Shown here: piece after piece, positions 54,801-64,000 of the stretch
How positions within the stretch are numbered: the stretch's first letter is position 1
Layout: each line of letters begins with the position of its first letter
Assembly (NCBI RefSeq): GCF_018403265.1
Contig: NZ_BOSI01000003.1
Coordinates: 248,001-312,000 of the forward strand
Direction: 5' to 3'
Length of the DNA: 64,000 nucleotides
From: Paenibacillus sp. J31TS4
GTDB taxonomy: Bacteria; Bacillota; Bacilli; Paenibacillales; NBRC-103111
Made by a program: the position numbers and the translations under genes
Notes under the pieces: generated by a model
What the model was told of the DNA's origin: nothing
The model's database searches: none
The model's input: only the letters and a program-made list of their open reading frames with translations

Positions 54801-55014
54801 CGAGGAACTGCTCCCCGCGCGTCCTAAGCCCCCCCTTCTCGCTCGGTTGATTAAGGCAGCGAATCAGCCGCTCCCTTAACGATTCGCCTCCTTAAGCATT
54901 AACGGGACGCCAACATTCGGCAAAACAAAGGAACCGACGTTCGCCGACCGCGAGCTCTTATGGACGTCGAGGAGAGCTGTGGCATGCCGGCCGCTCCCTC
55001 TTCCGCGCAGCACA
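54801..55014. other. Intergenic stretch between the M20 terminator and the GntR promoter
   Basis: No gene or recognisable signal is visible here. Confidence 0.4.
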
Positions 55015-55043
55015 AAGAAGCCCCCGCCAAGCGGGGGCTTCTT
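55015..55043 (-). terminator. Terminator of the ABC-peptidase operon
   Basis: A 13-bp AAGAAGCCCCCGC/GCGGGGGCTTCTT stem (55015-55027, 55031-55043) followed on the minus strand by TTTGTG. Confidence 0.8.
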
Positions 55044-55090
55044 CCGGATGCTCCGGCCATATGCTGTGCCGGCACAAGGCCGGCAGCCGG

Positions 55091-56233
55091 TCAGCAGCTC
55101 TCGATCATATGCGCGAGCAGCGCCGTGCGGAGCGGAATCTCGTCGATCCGCACATATTCGCGCGGCGAGTGCGCGTAATCGCCTCGGGCGCCGAGACCGT
55201 CAAGCGTCGGCGTACCGCAAGCGGCGATCAGGTTGCCGTCACTCACGCCGCCGGTCGCCGTCTCGCCGACCGCGAGGCTGAGCTCGGTGCGCCCGAGCTC
55301 GCGCGCGAGCCCGTACAGCGCCGCGGTCGCGTCGGTCCGCACCATCGGCGGGCGCATCATTCCGCCGGTGACGGTCAGCCGCGCGCCGGGCAGGACGGGC
55401 GCGAGCCCGCGGATCGCCTGCTCCACCCGCTTCTGCTCCTCGGCGGTCGCGACGCGGACGTCGATCTCCGCCTCGGCGCGGTCGGCTACCACATTGGTGC
55501 CGATGCCGCCCCGGACGATGCCGACGTTGACCGTCGTCCCCCGCGCGAGATCGGTGAGCGCATGCAGGCGGAGGATCTGGTTGGCCATCTCCTCGATCGC
55601 CGATACGCCTTTCTCCGGGTTGACGCCCGCATGAGCGGAGACGCCTTCGACGATCAGCTTGAACCGGCCGCTGCCCTTGCGCGACGTCTTGAGAAAGCCG
55701 TGCGGCTCCATCGGCGGCTCGAGGACAAAGGCGGCCTTCGCCTTGGCGGCCTCCCGCTGGATGACCTCGCGGGAGGACGGGCTGCCCGCTTCCTCGTCGC
55801 TGTTGAGGAACAGGGCGATCGTCTTGTCGGCCGGCAGCCGGCCCTCCTCTTGCAGTACCTTCAGCGCGATCATCGCCTGCAGCACGCCGGCCTTCATATC
55901 GTAGACGCCGGGGCCGTAAGCGAGGCCGTCGCGGATCTCGAACGGCCGCTTCGCCGCTTCTCCCTCCGGCCAGACGGTGTCGTAATGCCCGACGAGCAGA
56001 ATGCGGTTCGGCCCGTTTCCAAGCTCGCAGACGAGCGGGTCGCCGTACGTTTCGTTCGGAATGCGCGTCACCCGTCCCCCGGTCAGGCGGACGAATGTGT
56101 CCGCGAACCAGTCGGCCATGGCGTCGCCCAGCTTTTTGTTCGCGGAAGGGGAGTCCTGGTTGACGCTCTCCTCGAGCAGCCGCAGCAGCTCGGGAAGCGA
56201 TTGATGAATACGATCAAGTAACGATGATGACAT
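55091..56233 (-). CDS. M20-family metallopeptidase (carboxypeptidase G2-like)
   Basis: 380 residues from the ATG at 56233. Metal residues appear in LVGHYDTVWPEG (H, D) and YGPGVYDMKAGVLQAMIAL (D), NSDEEAGSPSS (catalytic EE), and EPPMEPHG. The dimerisation domain contains GVSAHAGVNPEKGVSAI. The final metal His lies in GDYAHSPREYVRID. The group includes glutamate carboxypeptidases and amide-bond hydrolases. It is the last gene after an ABC importer, so it probably cleaves the imported compound in the cytosol. Confidence 0.88.
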   Translation of the reverse strand: MSSSLLDRIHQSLPELLRLLEESVNQDSPSANKKLGDAMADWFADTFVRLTGGRVTRIPNETYGDPLVCELGNGPNRILLVGHYDTVWPEGEAAKRPFEIRDGLAYGPGVYDMKAGVLQAMIALKVLQEEGRLPADKTIALFLNSDEEAGSPSSREVIQREAAKAKAAFVLEPPMEPHGFLKTSRKGSGRFKLIVEGVSAHAGVNPEKGVSAIEEMANQILRLHALTDLARGTTVNVGIVRGGIGTNVVADRAEAEIDVRVATAEEQKRVEQAIRGLAPVLPGARLTVTGGMMRPPMVRTDATAALYGLARELGRTELSLAVGETATGGVSDGNLIAACGTPTLDGLGARGDYAHSPREYVRIDEIPLRTALLAHMIESC

Positions 56234-56248
56234 AACGACAGCCACTCC

Positions 56249-57052
56249 CTAGTGCGATTGGGTATTCGTCCCGAACAAACGATCGAGGCCGTATACCCGC
56301 TCAAGCAGGAAGATGAATACCAGACTGAGCAGGATGACGACAGACGAAATCGATGCGACGAGTGGATCGAGCGTCTCCTGCATGTAGCTGAAGATAGCAA
56401 GCGGCAGCGTTGTCGTGTCCGGCGCCACCAGGAACAGCGAGACCGTCACGTTATCGAACGATGTCAGGAACGAGAAAATAAGTCCGGATAAAATCGCGGG
56501 GCGCAGCAGCGGGAGCGTTATGTCCCAGAATACGTTGAACGGCTTCGCTCCCATAATGTAGGCCGCCCGTTCCAGCGTGTAGTCGAACGAGCTGAGGCCG
56601 GTCAGCGTCAGCCGCACGACGTACGGCACCGCGATCAGAATATGCGCCAGCAGCAGGCCGGCGAACGAGCCGCCGAGCCCGATTCTCGTGAAAAACAGCA
56701 GCGCCGCGATCCCAATGATGATGCTCGGGACGGTGAGCGGCGACATGAGCAGCGTCGTCACGAAGCCTTTACCGGGCACGTTGTACTTGTGAATGGCCAG
56801 CGCCGCCAGCGTCCCGATCAGCGTCGCGACCACCGCGGTCACGGCGGCGAGCTGAAGGCTGAACAGGAACGCGTCGGTAAATTCCGGCCGGTCCAGAATC
56901 TTCTGGTACCACTGCAGCGAGAAGCCCTGCGGCGGGAACGACAGATACCGGGCCGAGGTGAACGAGACCGGAACGATGACCAGGAACGGGGAGATAACCA
57001 TCAGGCAGACCAGGGTGGTGATCACCCCGAGCCAAGGGATGCGGATTTTCAT
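56249..57052 (-). CDS. ABC transporter permease (PotC-like)
   Basis: 267 residues, six membrane helices, with the permease loop LERAAYIMGAKPFNVFWDITLPLLRPAILSG. The start ATG overlaps the stop of the other permease by 4 nt. GAGGTG is the ribosome site. It pairs with the permease at 57049 in a spermidine/iron-type importer. Confidence 0.9.
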   Translation of the reverse strand: MKIRIPWLGVITTLVCLMVISPFLVIVPVSFTSARYLSFPPQGFSLQWYQKILDRPEFTDAFLFSLQLAAVTAVVATLIGTLAALAIHKYNVPGKGFVTTLLMSPLTVPSIIIGIAALLFFTRIGLGGSFAGLLLAHILIAVPYVVRLTLTGLSSFDYTLERAAYIMGAKPFNVFWDITLPLLRPAILSGLIFSFLTSFDNVTVSLFLVAPDTTTLPLAIFSYMQETLDPLVASISSVVILLSLVFIFLLERVYGLDRLFGTNTQSH

Positions 57053-57918
57053 GATGCAAACACCTCTTTATACCGTTTGGTCTCCACCAGCTTGGAGAAG
57101 ACGGTGACCAGGACGACCGTGGAGGCGAGCAGCAGGAATGCGAGCGCGGCTCCGAGCGGCCAGTTGAGCGTGGCCATGATCTTCTCGTACGTAATGACCG
57201 GCAGCACCTTGACCGAGGTGCCGCCCATCAGAGCAGGCGTAACGAACGCGCTCATCGACAGGCTGAATACCAGCGTCGTGCCGGCAAGAATGCCCGGCAG
57301 GCTGAGCGGCAGTGTGATCGTGCGGAACATCGTCCACTTGGAGGCGCCGAGGATGCCGGCGGCCTTGAACAGCGACGAGTCGACCGCGTAGAGGCTGGTC
57401 GAGATCGACAGCACCATGTAGACGATGAACGCGTCGGTGAGGCCGATGACGACGCCGAGCTCGTTGTAGAGCAGGCGCAGCGGCTTCTCGATCAGGCCGA
57501 GGTTCATCAGAATCGTATTGATCCATCCCTTGTCTCCCAGAATGACGACCCAGCCGAAGTTCCGGATGACGACGCTGATCAGGTGAGGCGAGATAATCAG
57601 GAACGTGACGAACCCGCGCATCTTGCCGGAGGCTTTGGACAGAAACAGCGCGACCGGATAGCCCAGCAAGAGGCAGCACAGCACGGTGAGCAGGCTTACC
57701 TTGACCGTCCTCCACAGAATGCCGATGTAGTACGGATCCTTGACGAACAGAATGTAGTTGTCGAACGTGAACTGCTCCTTGGCGTCCTGGAAGCTCATCA
57801 GGAAGATATAGAGCATCGGGATAACGAACACGCCGAGCAGAATGATAAACGCGGGAACGAGCAGCAGCAAGGCCGCCTGGTAGGCGGCGCGCTTCGCCCG
57901 GGTTGCGGGAGCGGACAT
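57049..57918 (-). CDS. ABC transporter permease (PotB-like)
   Basis: 289 residues, six membrane helices. The EAA-type loop is KAAGILGASKWTMFRTITLPLSLPGILAG. AAGGAGGG precedes the ATG. It lies 4 nt after the ATPase stop, so translation is probably coupled. Confidence 0.9.
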   Translation of the reverse strand: MSAPATRAKRAAYQAALLLLVPAFIILLGVFVIPMLYIFLMSFQDAKEQFTFDNYILFVKDPYYIGILWRTVKVSLLTVLCCLLLGYPVALFLSKASGKMRGFVTFLIISPHLISVVIRNFGWVVILGDKGWINTILMNLGLIEKPLRLLYNELGVVIGLTDAFIVYMVLSISTSLYAVDSSLFKAAGILGASKWTMFRTITLPLSLPGILAGTTLVFSLSMSAFVTPALMGGTSVKVLPVITYEKIMATLNWPLGAALAFLLLASTVVLVTVFSKLVETKRYKEVFAS

Positions 57919-57922
57919 ACCG

Positions 57923-59017
57923 TTAGCCCTCCTTCCGCGGGAACACGAAGGCGTGCTCCGGATTCCAGCTTACGGTGACCGTTTCGCCGGATTCGAGCCC
58001 CCGGAGCCGGTCCATGGCGGGCAGACGAACGGTCATCGTCTCCTGTCCGGTCGCGACCTCGAATTCGGTGAACGAGCCGAGAAAGGACGACAGATGGACC
58101 TTCCCGGTCAGCTGGGAACCGCCGGCTGCAGCAGCCGCTCCCTCGGACACGCTCAAATGCTCGGGGCGGATGTATACCGAAACCGCCTCGCCGCCGGAGA
58201 ACGATTTGCCGCGCAGCGGCGCCTCGATTGTCGAGCCGCTGTCCAGCTGGACGAGAAGGCGGTCGCCTTCGGCACGGAGCACCTCGCCCGTCAGCTTGTT
58301 GGACTTGCCGATGAACGTATGGACGAACTCGGTCGCCGGTTCGTTGTAGATCTCCCACGGCGTGCCGATCTGCTCGATCTTGCCGTGGCTCAGCACGACA
58401 ATCCGGTCGGACAGATACAGCGCTTCTTCCTGGTCGTGCGTAACGAAGATAGTCGTCACGCCGATTTCCTTGTGCAGCCGCTTGAGTTCATCGCGCAGCT
58501 CCTCGCGCAGCTTGGCGTCGAGATTGCTGAGCGGCTCGTCAAGCAGGAGCAGCGACGGCTCGGTGACGAGCGCCCGCGCGATGGCGATCCGCTGACGCTG
58601 GCCGCCCGACAGTTGCTTCGGGTACCGGTCGGCCACCTGGGGCAGCCGGACCGTCTCGAGCACCTTGGCGACGCGCTGCTTGATCTCCGCCTTCGGCACC
58701 TTGCGGAGCTTGAGGCCGTAGGCGACGTTCTCAGCGACCGTCATATGCGGAAACAAGGAGTACGTTTGGAATACCATACCAAGCTCACGCTTGTTCGACG
58801 GCACGTTGTTCATCAGCTTGCCTTTGATCTTGAGCTCCCCGCCGTCCGGCTCGAGGAAGCCGGCGATCATGTTGAGCGTCGTCGTCTTGCCGCAGCCCGA
58901 CGGGCCGAGGAAGGAGATGCATTCCCCCTGCTCCACCTGCAGGTTGAAGTCGTCGACGACGATGTTGTTGCCGAACTTCTTTTGAATATGAATCAGTTCT
59001 ACGTCTAGCGCTTTCAT
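57923..59017 (-). CDS. ABC transporter ATP-binding protein (PotA-like)
   Basis: 364 residues from the ATG at 59017 (AGGTGAT upstream). Walker A GPSGCGKTT, signature LSGGQRQRIAIARAL, Walker B LLLLDEPLSNLD, H-loop VTHDQEEAL. A C-terminal TOBE domain follows (RPEHLSVSEGAAAAAGGSQLTGKVHLSSFLGSFTEF). It powers the two permeases downstream. Confidence 0.93.
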   Translation of the reverse strand: MKALDVELIHIQKKFGNNIVVDDFNLQVEQGECISFLGPSGCGKTTTLNMIAGFLEPDGGELKIKGKLMNNVPSNKRELGMVFQTYSLFPHMTVAENVAYGLKLRKVPKAEIKQRVAKVLETVRLPQVADRYPKQLSGGQRQRIAIARALVTEPSLLLLDEPLSNLDAKLREELRDELKRLHKEIGVTTIFVTHDQEEALYLSDRIVVLSHGKIEQIGTPWEIYNEPATEFVHTFIGKSNKLTGEVLRAEGDRLLVQLDSGSTIEAPLRGKSFSGGEAVSVYIRPEHLSVSEGAAAAAGGSQLTGKVHLSSFLGSFTEFEVATGQETMTVRLPAMDRLRGLESGETVTVSWNPEHAFVFPRKEG

Positions 59018-59028
59018 GGATAGATCAC

Positions 59029-60138
59029 CTATTTTCCTGTCAGTGGTGCGATTTCTTTGTTGAAGCGGTCGATCCAAGCGGCTGTGTTGTCGCTGATCAC
59101 TTGATAGTCGGTCTTCACGATTTTGGCCTTATCGAATGCGAGCTTCTTGGCGATGTCGTCCGGCAGCTTCACGGAGACGGCCGGGTTGTAGTACAGCTTC
59201 GAGCCATACAGCTGCTGGATCTCGTCGCTCAGCAGGAAGTCGATGAACAGGTTCGACGCGTTCGGGTGAGCGGCTCCTTTGACGATGGTGGCTACGTTCG
59301 GAACGACCGGCGAGCCTTCCTTCGGAATGACGAATTCAAGCTTCAGACCGGCGTCCGCCTGCACAATGCTGCGCGCCTGCGTCCAAGCGGTGTACAGCGC
59401 CGTCTTGTCCTGCAGGTTCTGCTGGAGCTGGGCTGCACTCTTCGCGAATGTCGGCATGTAACCTGCAATCGTTTTCAGCTTCTCGAAACCTGGGTCCATC
59501 TGCTTCTCGCTGCCGCCGTTCGCGTACGCGAGCATGATCAGGGCACTGCGGCCGAAATTGCTCGAGATCTCGCTCAGCGTAAGCTTGCCCTTCATCTCCG
59601 GCTTGGCCAGGTCGTTCCAGGACGTCGGCACCGGCAGGTTCTTCGCCTTCACCTCGTCGACATTGTAAGAAATGCCCATCGGCGTATAGTTGACGGCTAC
59701 CCCGCTGTTCTCGGACACCTTCAGGTCGCCGAGCACTTTCTTCATATTCGGAATTTTGGCGTCGCTAAGCTGCTCCCAGAGTCCTTCCTTGCGGCCCGCT
59801 TCCTGCTCGCCGCCCTCGATGATGGTTACGTCGATCTGAGGGGAGCTCTTCTGCGCCTTTACTTTGGCAACGATTTCAGTAGAAACGCCGCTAACGTAGC
59901 TCAGCTTGACGTCGGGATACTTCTCGTTGAACTTCTTGAAGATCTCGTCCTTCATGAGGGTTTCCACCGTTGCCCCGTTCCCGGCCACAACAAGTGTCTT
60001 CTCCGGCTGTACCGCAGCGGTCTGGCCGCCTGCTGCCGGCGACGCCGCCGGTGCCGGTTCACTCTTACCTCCACATCCCGCCAGCAGCGAGCCTGTCAAC
60101 GCAATCCCTGTCAGAACAGCAAAAACCTTCTTCTTCAT
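59029..60138 (-). CDS. ABC solute-binding lipoprotein (PotD/AfuA-type)
   Basis: 369 residues. Signal peptide with lipobox SLLAGC (Cys22); Ala/Pro linker; then a type 2 periplasmic-binding fold with TLVVAGNGATVETLMKDEIFKKFNEKYPDVKLSYVSG, VAVNYTPMGISYNVD and SWNDLAKPEMKGKLTL. It captures the ligand for the importer. Relatives bind polyamines, ferric iron or aminoethylphosphonate. The peptidase at the operon end hints at an amide compound. It is the first gene of the operon, behind two 15-bp operators for the divergent IclR regulator. Confidence 0.9.
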   Translation of the reverse strand: MKKKVFAVLTGIALTGSLLAGCGGKSEPAPAASPAAGGQTAAVQPEKTLVVAGNGATVETLMKDEIFKKFNEKYPDVKLSYVSGVSTEIVAKVKAQKSSPQIDVTIIEGGEQEAGRKEGLWEQLSDAKIPNMKKVLGDLKVSENSGVAVNYTPMGISYNVDEVKAKNLPVPTSWNDLAKPEMKGKLTLSEISSNFGRSALIMLAYANGGSEKQMDPGFEKLKTIAGYMPTFAKSAAQLQQNLQDKTALYTAWTQARSIVQADAGLKLEFVIPKEGSPVVPNVATIVKGAAHPNASNLFIDFLLSDEIQQLYGSKLYYNPAVSVKLPDDIAKKLAFDKAKIVKTDYQVISDNTAAWIDRFNKEIAPLTGK

Positions 60139-60169
60139 CTTGTTCCTCCCGCCAAATCATGATATATTG

Positions 60170-60204
60170 TTCACGCATAGAGAACGATGTTCACTATACG
60201 TGAA
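60170..60204. promoter_or_regulatory. Two 15-bp palindromic operators for the IclR regulator
   Basis: TTCACGCATAGAGAA (60170-60184) and TTCACTATACGTGAA (60190-60204); the second read on the minus strand is TTCACGTATAGTGAA, so both match TTCACGYATAGWGAA in opposite orientation. Centres are 20 bp apart. They lie just downstream of the importer promoter. Confidence 0.7.
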
Positions 60205-60217
60205 TTTGTATAGCTGA

Positions 60218-60246
60218 ATTTTAGCACGCTAAACTATCAGATTCAA
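60218..60246 (-). promoter_or_regulatory. SigA promoter of the ABC importer operon
   Basis: Minus strand TTGAAT (60241-60246), 17 nt, TAAAAT (60218-60223). The two operators lie between it and the gene. Confidence 0.65.
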
Positions 60247-60346
60247 CGAAAATATTTCATATTTTTTTAACTATTTTTCGGCTATCATCGGGTGTAAGAA
60301 CTGGCGTGTCTTGCCCCACCATTTCTATTAGATAAGGAAGGTAACC

Positions 60347-61108
60347 ATGGAGCACCATCTTTCTTCCGTCAAAAACGGCTGCCGGCTGCTTAAGCTGTTC
60401 CTCGGCCCCGCCCGGGAATGGGGCGTCACCGAGCTGAGCCGCCAGCTGGATCTATCCAAGGGAGCGGTCCACAAGCTGCTCGCCACGCTGGAGAGCGAAG
60501 GCTTCATCCGACAGAACGAGACGAACAAGCAGTACTCGCTGGGGTTCTCCCTCCTCGAGCTGGGCATGCAGGTGCTGAAGACGCACAGTCTCGTCGACTT
60601 CGCCCATTCCTATCTGCAGAAGCTCGCCGAATCGACGACTGAGCTTGCCTGCCTGTGTCTGCTGGACGGCGAGGAGGCCATCTACGTGGACAAGATCGAA
60701 TCGGTCCACCCGATCCGCTTCAACGTCGACGCCTACCGCAAGTTCCCGCTCTATGCGACGAGCGCCTCGCGGGCGATCCTCGCGTACCAGCCCGAGGAGA
60801 CGATCGACCGCGTGCTCGCGGGCGGCATCCGGGCGTTCACCAAGCATTCGGTCACCGATCCGGCCGAGATGAAGAAGCGTATCCTGCGCATTCGCGAGAA
60901 CGGCTACGAGGTCAGCTCCAACCTCCGCAATGTAGGAGTGACCGGCATCGCGTCCCCGATCCATGACGCGGCCGGCCAGGTCGTCGCTTCGGTCAGCCTC
61001 ATCGGGCCGTCGGACCGCATGCAGCCCAATCTTGATTCGTATCTCGTGCGGGTAAAGGCGACGACCCAAGCCATCTCCTCGGAGCTTGGCTGGCGATCCG
61101 GCTTGTAG
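60347..61108 (+). CDS. IclR-family transcriptional regulator
   Basis: 253 residues. The N-terminal winged HTH is VKNGCRLLKLFLGPAREWGVTELSRQLDLSKGAVHKLLATLESEGFIRQ. The C-terminal IclR effector domain includes CLLDGEEAIYVDKIESVHPIRFNVDAYRKFPLYATSASRAILAY and NVGVTGIASPIHDAAGQVVASVSLIGP. GGAAGG precedes the ATG. It is transcribed divergently from the ABC importer operon with two 15-bp palindromes between, so it most probably controls that operon. Confidence 0.92.
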   Translation: MEHHLSSVKNGCRLLKLFLGPAREWGVTELSRQLDLSKGAVHKLLATLESEGFIRQNETNKQYSLGFSLLELGMQVLKTHSLVDFAHSYLQKLAESTTELACLCLLDGEEAIYVDKIESVHPIRFNVDAYRKFPLYATSASRAILAYQPEETIDRVLAGGIRAFTKHSVTDPAEMKKRILRIRENGYEVSSNLRNVGVTGIASPIHDAAGQVVASVSLIGPSDRMQPNLDSYLVRVKATTQAISSELGWRSGL

Positions 61109-61297
61109 CGGCTGGCTCTCTGCACTGCCGCAACACAGCGAAAAAGAGGGGTCTCCTTCCTCTATTCCCTGGATTTCTCGTAAGGTTCCCAGTAAAACAC
61201 GAATAATAAGAGATTAACTTGCAAGAATGTTCGTTTTTCTCATAATTTCCTCTTCCCTAACAGCCCTCCATCCGCTATACTAGGAACATCTAAATAG

Positions 61298-62152
<855 letters not shown>

Positions 62153-62262
62153 ACAGCCCGGCCAGGCGGGGCACTCCCAGCCTTTTGAAACGATTCGAAA
62201 CGACTCGTCGTCCGTTCAAGCCCGTCACGGGCTTCCCTACCCTATCCTAAGGAGACCTACCC

Positions 62263-63564
62263 ATGCGCAAACAAGCCAAATTGTTCTCGCTCGGCCTTCA
62301 GCACGTGCTCGCCATGTACGCGGGCGCCGTCATCGTGCCACTCATTGTCGGCAAAGCCCTCAATCTGACCCAGACACAGCTCGCCTATCTCGTCTCGATC
62401 GATCTGCTGACCTGCGGCGTCGCCACGCTGCTTCAGGTCTGGAAGAACAAGGTGTTCGGCATCGGTCTCCCGGTCGTCCTCGGCTGTACGTTCACCGCAG
62501 TCGGCCCCATGATCGCCATAGGCCAGGAATACGGCATGTCCGCTATTTACGGCTCGATTCTCGTCTCCGGCCTCATCGTCTTCCTGATCGCCTCGTTCTT
62601 CGGCAAGCTACTGCGGTTCTTCCCCCCGGTCGTGACCGGATCGGTCGTCACGATCATCGGCCTGACGCTCATCCCGGTGGCGATCAAGGATATGGGCGGC
62701 TCCGGAGACGACTTCGGCAGCCTGCCGAACCTGCTGCTGTCGTTCGGCGTCCTGCTGCTTATCCTTATCCTGAACCGGTATCTCACCGGGTTCTTCCAGG
62801 CGATCTCGATTCTACTCGGCATCATCGCCGGCACCGTAGCCGCCACGTTCATGGGCCGCGTCGATTTTGCGCCCGTCAGCGACGCCGCGCTGGTCCATAT
62901 GGTACAGCCGCTCTACTTCGGCACACCGACATTTCCTATCTCGGCGATTCTGACGATGACGCTCGTCGCCATCGTCAGCATGATTGAATCGACCGGTGTC
63001 TTCCTAGCACTCGGCAAGATCGTCGACAAGGAACTGACGCCCGCCGACCTGGCGCGCGGCTACCGGTCCGAAGGCATTGCCTCCCTGCTGGGCGGCTTCT
63101 TCAACGCCTTCCCGTACACGACTTACTCGCAGAACGTCGGGCTCGTTCAGCTCACCAAGGTGAAGTCGAGCAAGGTAATCGTCATCGCCGGCTTCCTGCT
63201 CGTCGTCCTCGGCCTCGTGCCGAAGATCGCCGCTCTGACGACCCTCATCCCGACACCGGTGCTCGGAGGCGCGAGCATCGCCATGTTCGGCATGGTCGTC
63301 TCGTCGGGCATCAAGATGCTCGGAGGCGTCGATATGAACCGCCAGGAGAACCTGCTCATCATTGCCTGCTCCGTCGGCATGGGACTCGGCGTTACGGTAG
63401 CGCCGGACCTGTTCAACCATCTGCCGACCACCGTGCAGATTCTGACCAGCAACGGCATCGTCGCCGGCAGCATCACCGCCATCGCGCTTAACATGCTGTT
63501 CAACTTCGGCCGCAGCAAAGCGGCGGCCACGGACGCTTCGGCGGCCGGCAGCCAGGCGGCCTGA
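62263..63564 (+). CDS. pbuX: Xanthine permease (NCS2 family)
   Basis: 433 residues, about 12-14 membrane helices. NCS2 motifs are SLGLQHVLAMYAGAVIVPLIVG, FGIGLPVVLGCTFTAVGPM, ESTGVFLALGKIVDKELTPADLARGYRSEG and FPYTTYSQNVGLVQLTKVKSSKV. It imports xanthine by proton symport. AAGGAG precedes the ATG. It lies 110 nt after xpt under the same purine riboswitch and is followed by a strong terminator. Confidence 0.95.
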   Translation: MRKQAKLFSLGLQHVLAMYAGAVIVPLIVGKALNLTQTQLAYLVSIDLLTCGVATLLQVWKNKVFGIGLPVVLGCTFTAVGPMIAIGQEYGMSAIYGSILVSGLIVFLIASFFGKLLRFFPPVVTGSVVTIIGLTLIPVAIKDMGGSGDDFGSLPNLLLSFGVLLLILILNRYLTGFFQAISILLGIIAGTVAATFMGRVDFAPVSDAALVHMVQPLYFGTPTFPISAILTMTLVAIVSMIESTGVFLALGKIVDKELTPADLARGYRSEGIASLLGGFFNAFPYTTYSQNVGLVQLTKVKSSKVIVIAGFLLVVLGLVPKIAALTTLIPTPVLGGASIAMFGMVVSSGIKMLGGVDMNRQENLLIIACSVGMGLGVTVAPDLFNHLPTTVQILTSNGIVAGSITAIALNMLFNFGRSKAAATDASAAGSQAA

Positions 63565-63600
63565 TCCGGCGGCGATCCTCGAACAATCCAGCCACGACAA

Positions 63601-63635
63601 AACAAGCTGCTCGCTGGCGAGCAGCTTGTTTTTTT
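63601..63635 (+). terminator. Terminator of xpt-pbuX
   Basis: A 14-bp AACAAGCTGCTCGC/GCGAGCAGCTTGTT stem followed by TTTTT. Confidence 0.94.
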
Positions 63636-63692
63636 CGTTCTGGGAGGAAGTCAGGCGGAAACTCCCGCGATGCCAGGAGACGAACAGGCGGG

Positions 63693-64000
63693 CTATCGGG
63701 CCACTTCCCCGCTCTGCGGCCCCCAATTCCGGATGCCGTTGTCCTCGATAATGCCGAGCGTGACGTCCGCGATATCCGCCTCTTGGAGCAGCCGGTCGCG
63801 AATGCGGAACTTGATGTCGTCGGCTTCCGCGAGCGTAAGACCGGCCCGCAGCTCGATGTAGCCCTCTACATGGTAGAACCGGCCCTCCTGGACGATGCGC
63901 ATCTTGTTGATATCGGCGGTATCCGGATCGTCCAGGATGATGGATGCGATGCGCGCCTCCACATCGGTGGGCGCGGCGACTCCGATCAGCCCGACCATGT
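63693..64000 (-). CDS. Cation diffusion facilitator, C-terminal domain (runs off the window)
   Basis: The last 102 or so residues of a CDF transporter: the cytosolic ferredoxin-like dimerisation domain with ARIASIILDDPDTADINKMRIVQEGRFYHVEGYIELRAGLTLAEADDIKFRIRDRLL and the tail VTLGIIEDNGIRNWGP. An ATG is available at 63998, but the frame stays open to the window edge and a free-standing domain would be unusual. The substrate is probably a divalent metal; the membrane part is outside the window. Confidence 0.8.
   Translation of the reverse strand, partial: MVGLIGVAAPTDVEARIASIILDDPDTADINKMRIVQEGRFYHVEGYIELRAGLTLAEADDIKFRIRDRLLQEADIADVTLGIIEDNGIRNWGPQSGEVAR

Overview
The window reads as chromosome of a GC-rich Gram-positive endospore-former of the Paenibacillaceae type. 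The evidence is strong AGGAGG-like ribosome sites, a RsbV-RsbW-SigB module, YtxH, YflT and GlsB stress proteins, lipobox solute-binding proteins, and S-box and purine riboswitches. I see no rRNA, tRNA, phage, insertion sequence or CRISPR array.

Left part (1-19,500): a flotillin/NfeD pair behind an ECF-type (SigW-like) promoter, galactonate dehydratase, thiamine pyrophosphokinase, cardiolipin synthase, then a general-stress block. That block holds GlsB and YtxH proteins, rsbV-rsbW-sigB, a DUF948 protein, dps, a second rsbV-rsbW pair followed by a fumarase-like lyase, a short membrane protein, an SDR dehydrogenase, glgC, a divergent PLP-fold protein and a YflT protein. Nine promoters of near-identical form (GTTTMA, exactly 14 nt, GGKTAA/C), including one before sigB itself, tie the stress genes together. 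A tenth, slightly weaker one follows the same layout.

Middle (19,500-35,200): a four-gene operon encoding a REC-PP2C phosphatase, a large membrane hybrid histidine kinase with three receiver domains, a CheR-type methyltransferase and a second hybrid kinase. This matches the RsbY-RsbK-RsbM input branch of SigB known from the Bacillus cereus group. It is followed by a cold-shock gene, a structured intergenic element, and further SigB-type genes (a second GSP17M protein, an FAD oxidoreductase, an EgtB homologue), plus succinate-semialdehyde dehydrogenase and an aromatic-acid exporter.

Right part (35,200-64,000): a four-carbon acid-sugar (D-threonate/erythronate type) operon with a PrpR-like regulator whose AAA+ domain has lost its sigma-54 and ATPase motifs; metNIQ under a SAM-I riboswitch, with a tandem repeat between metI and metQ; an RND exporter with its TetR regulator; a Tat-exported GMC oxidoreductase operon carrying its own tatC-tatA; a NicO-type transporter and a GntR regulator; an ABC importer with an M20 peptidase and a divergent IclR regulator; xpt-pbuX under a purine riboswitch; and the end of a cation-diffusion facilitator.

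The strongest system-level reading is a SigB stress island. The sensor branch (kinase, methyltransferase, phosphatase), two partner-switching pairs, the sigma factor and about ten of its probable target promoters all lie within roughly 30 kb.
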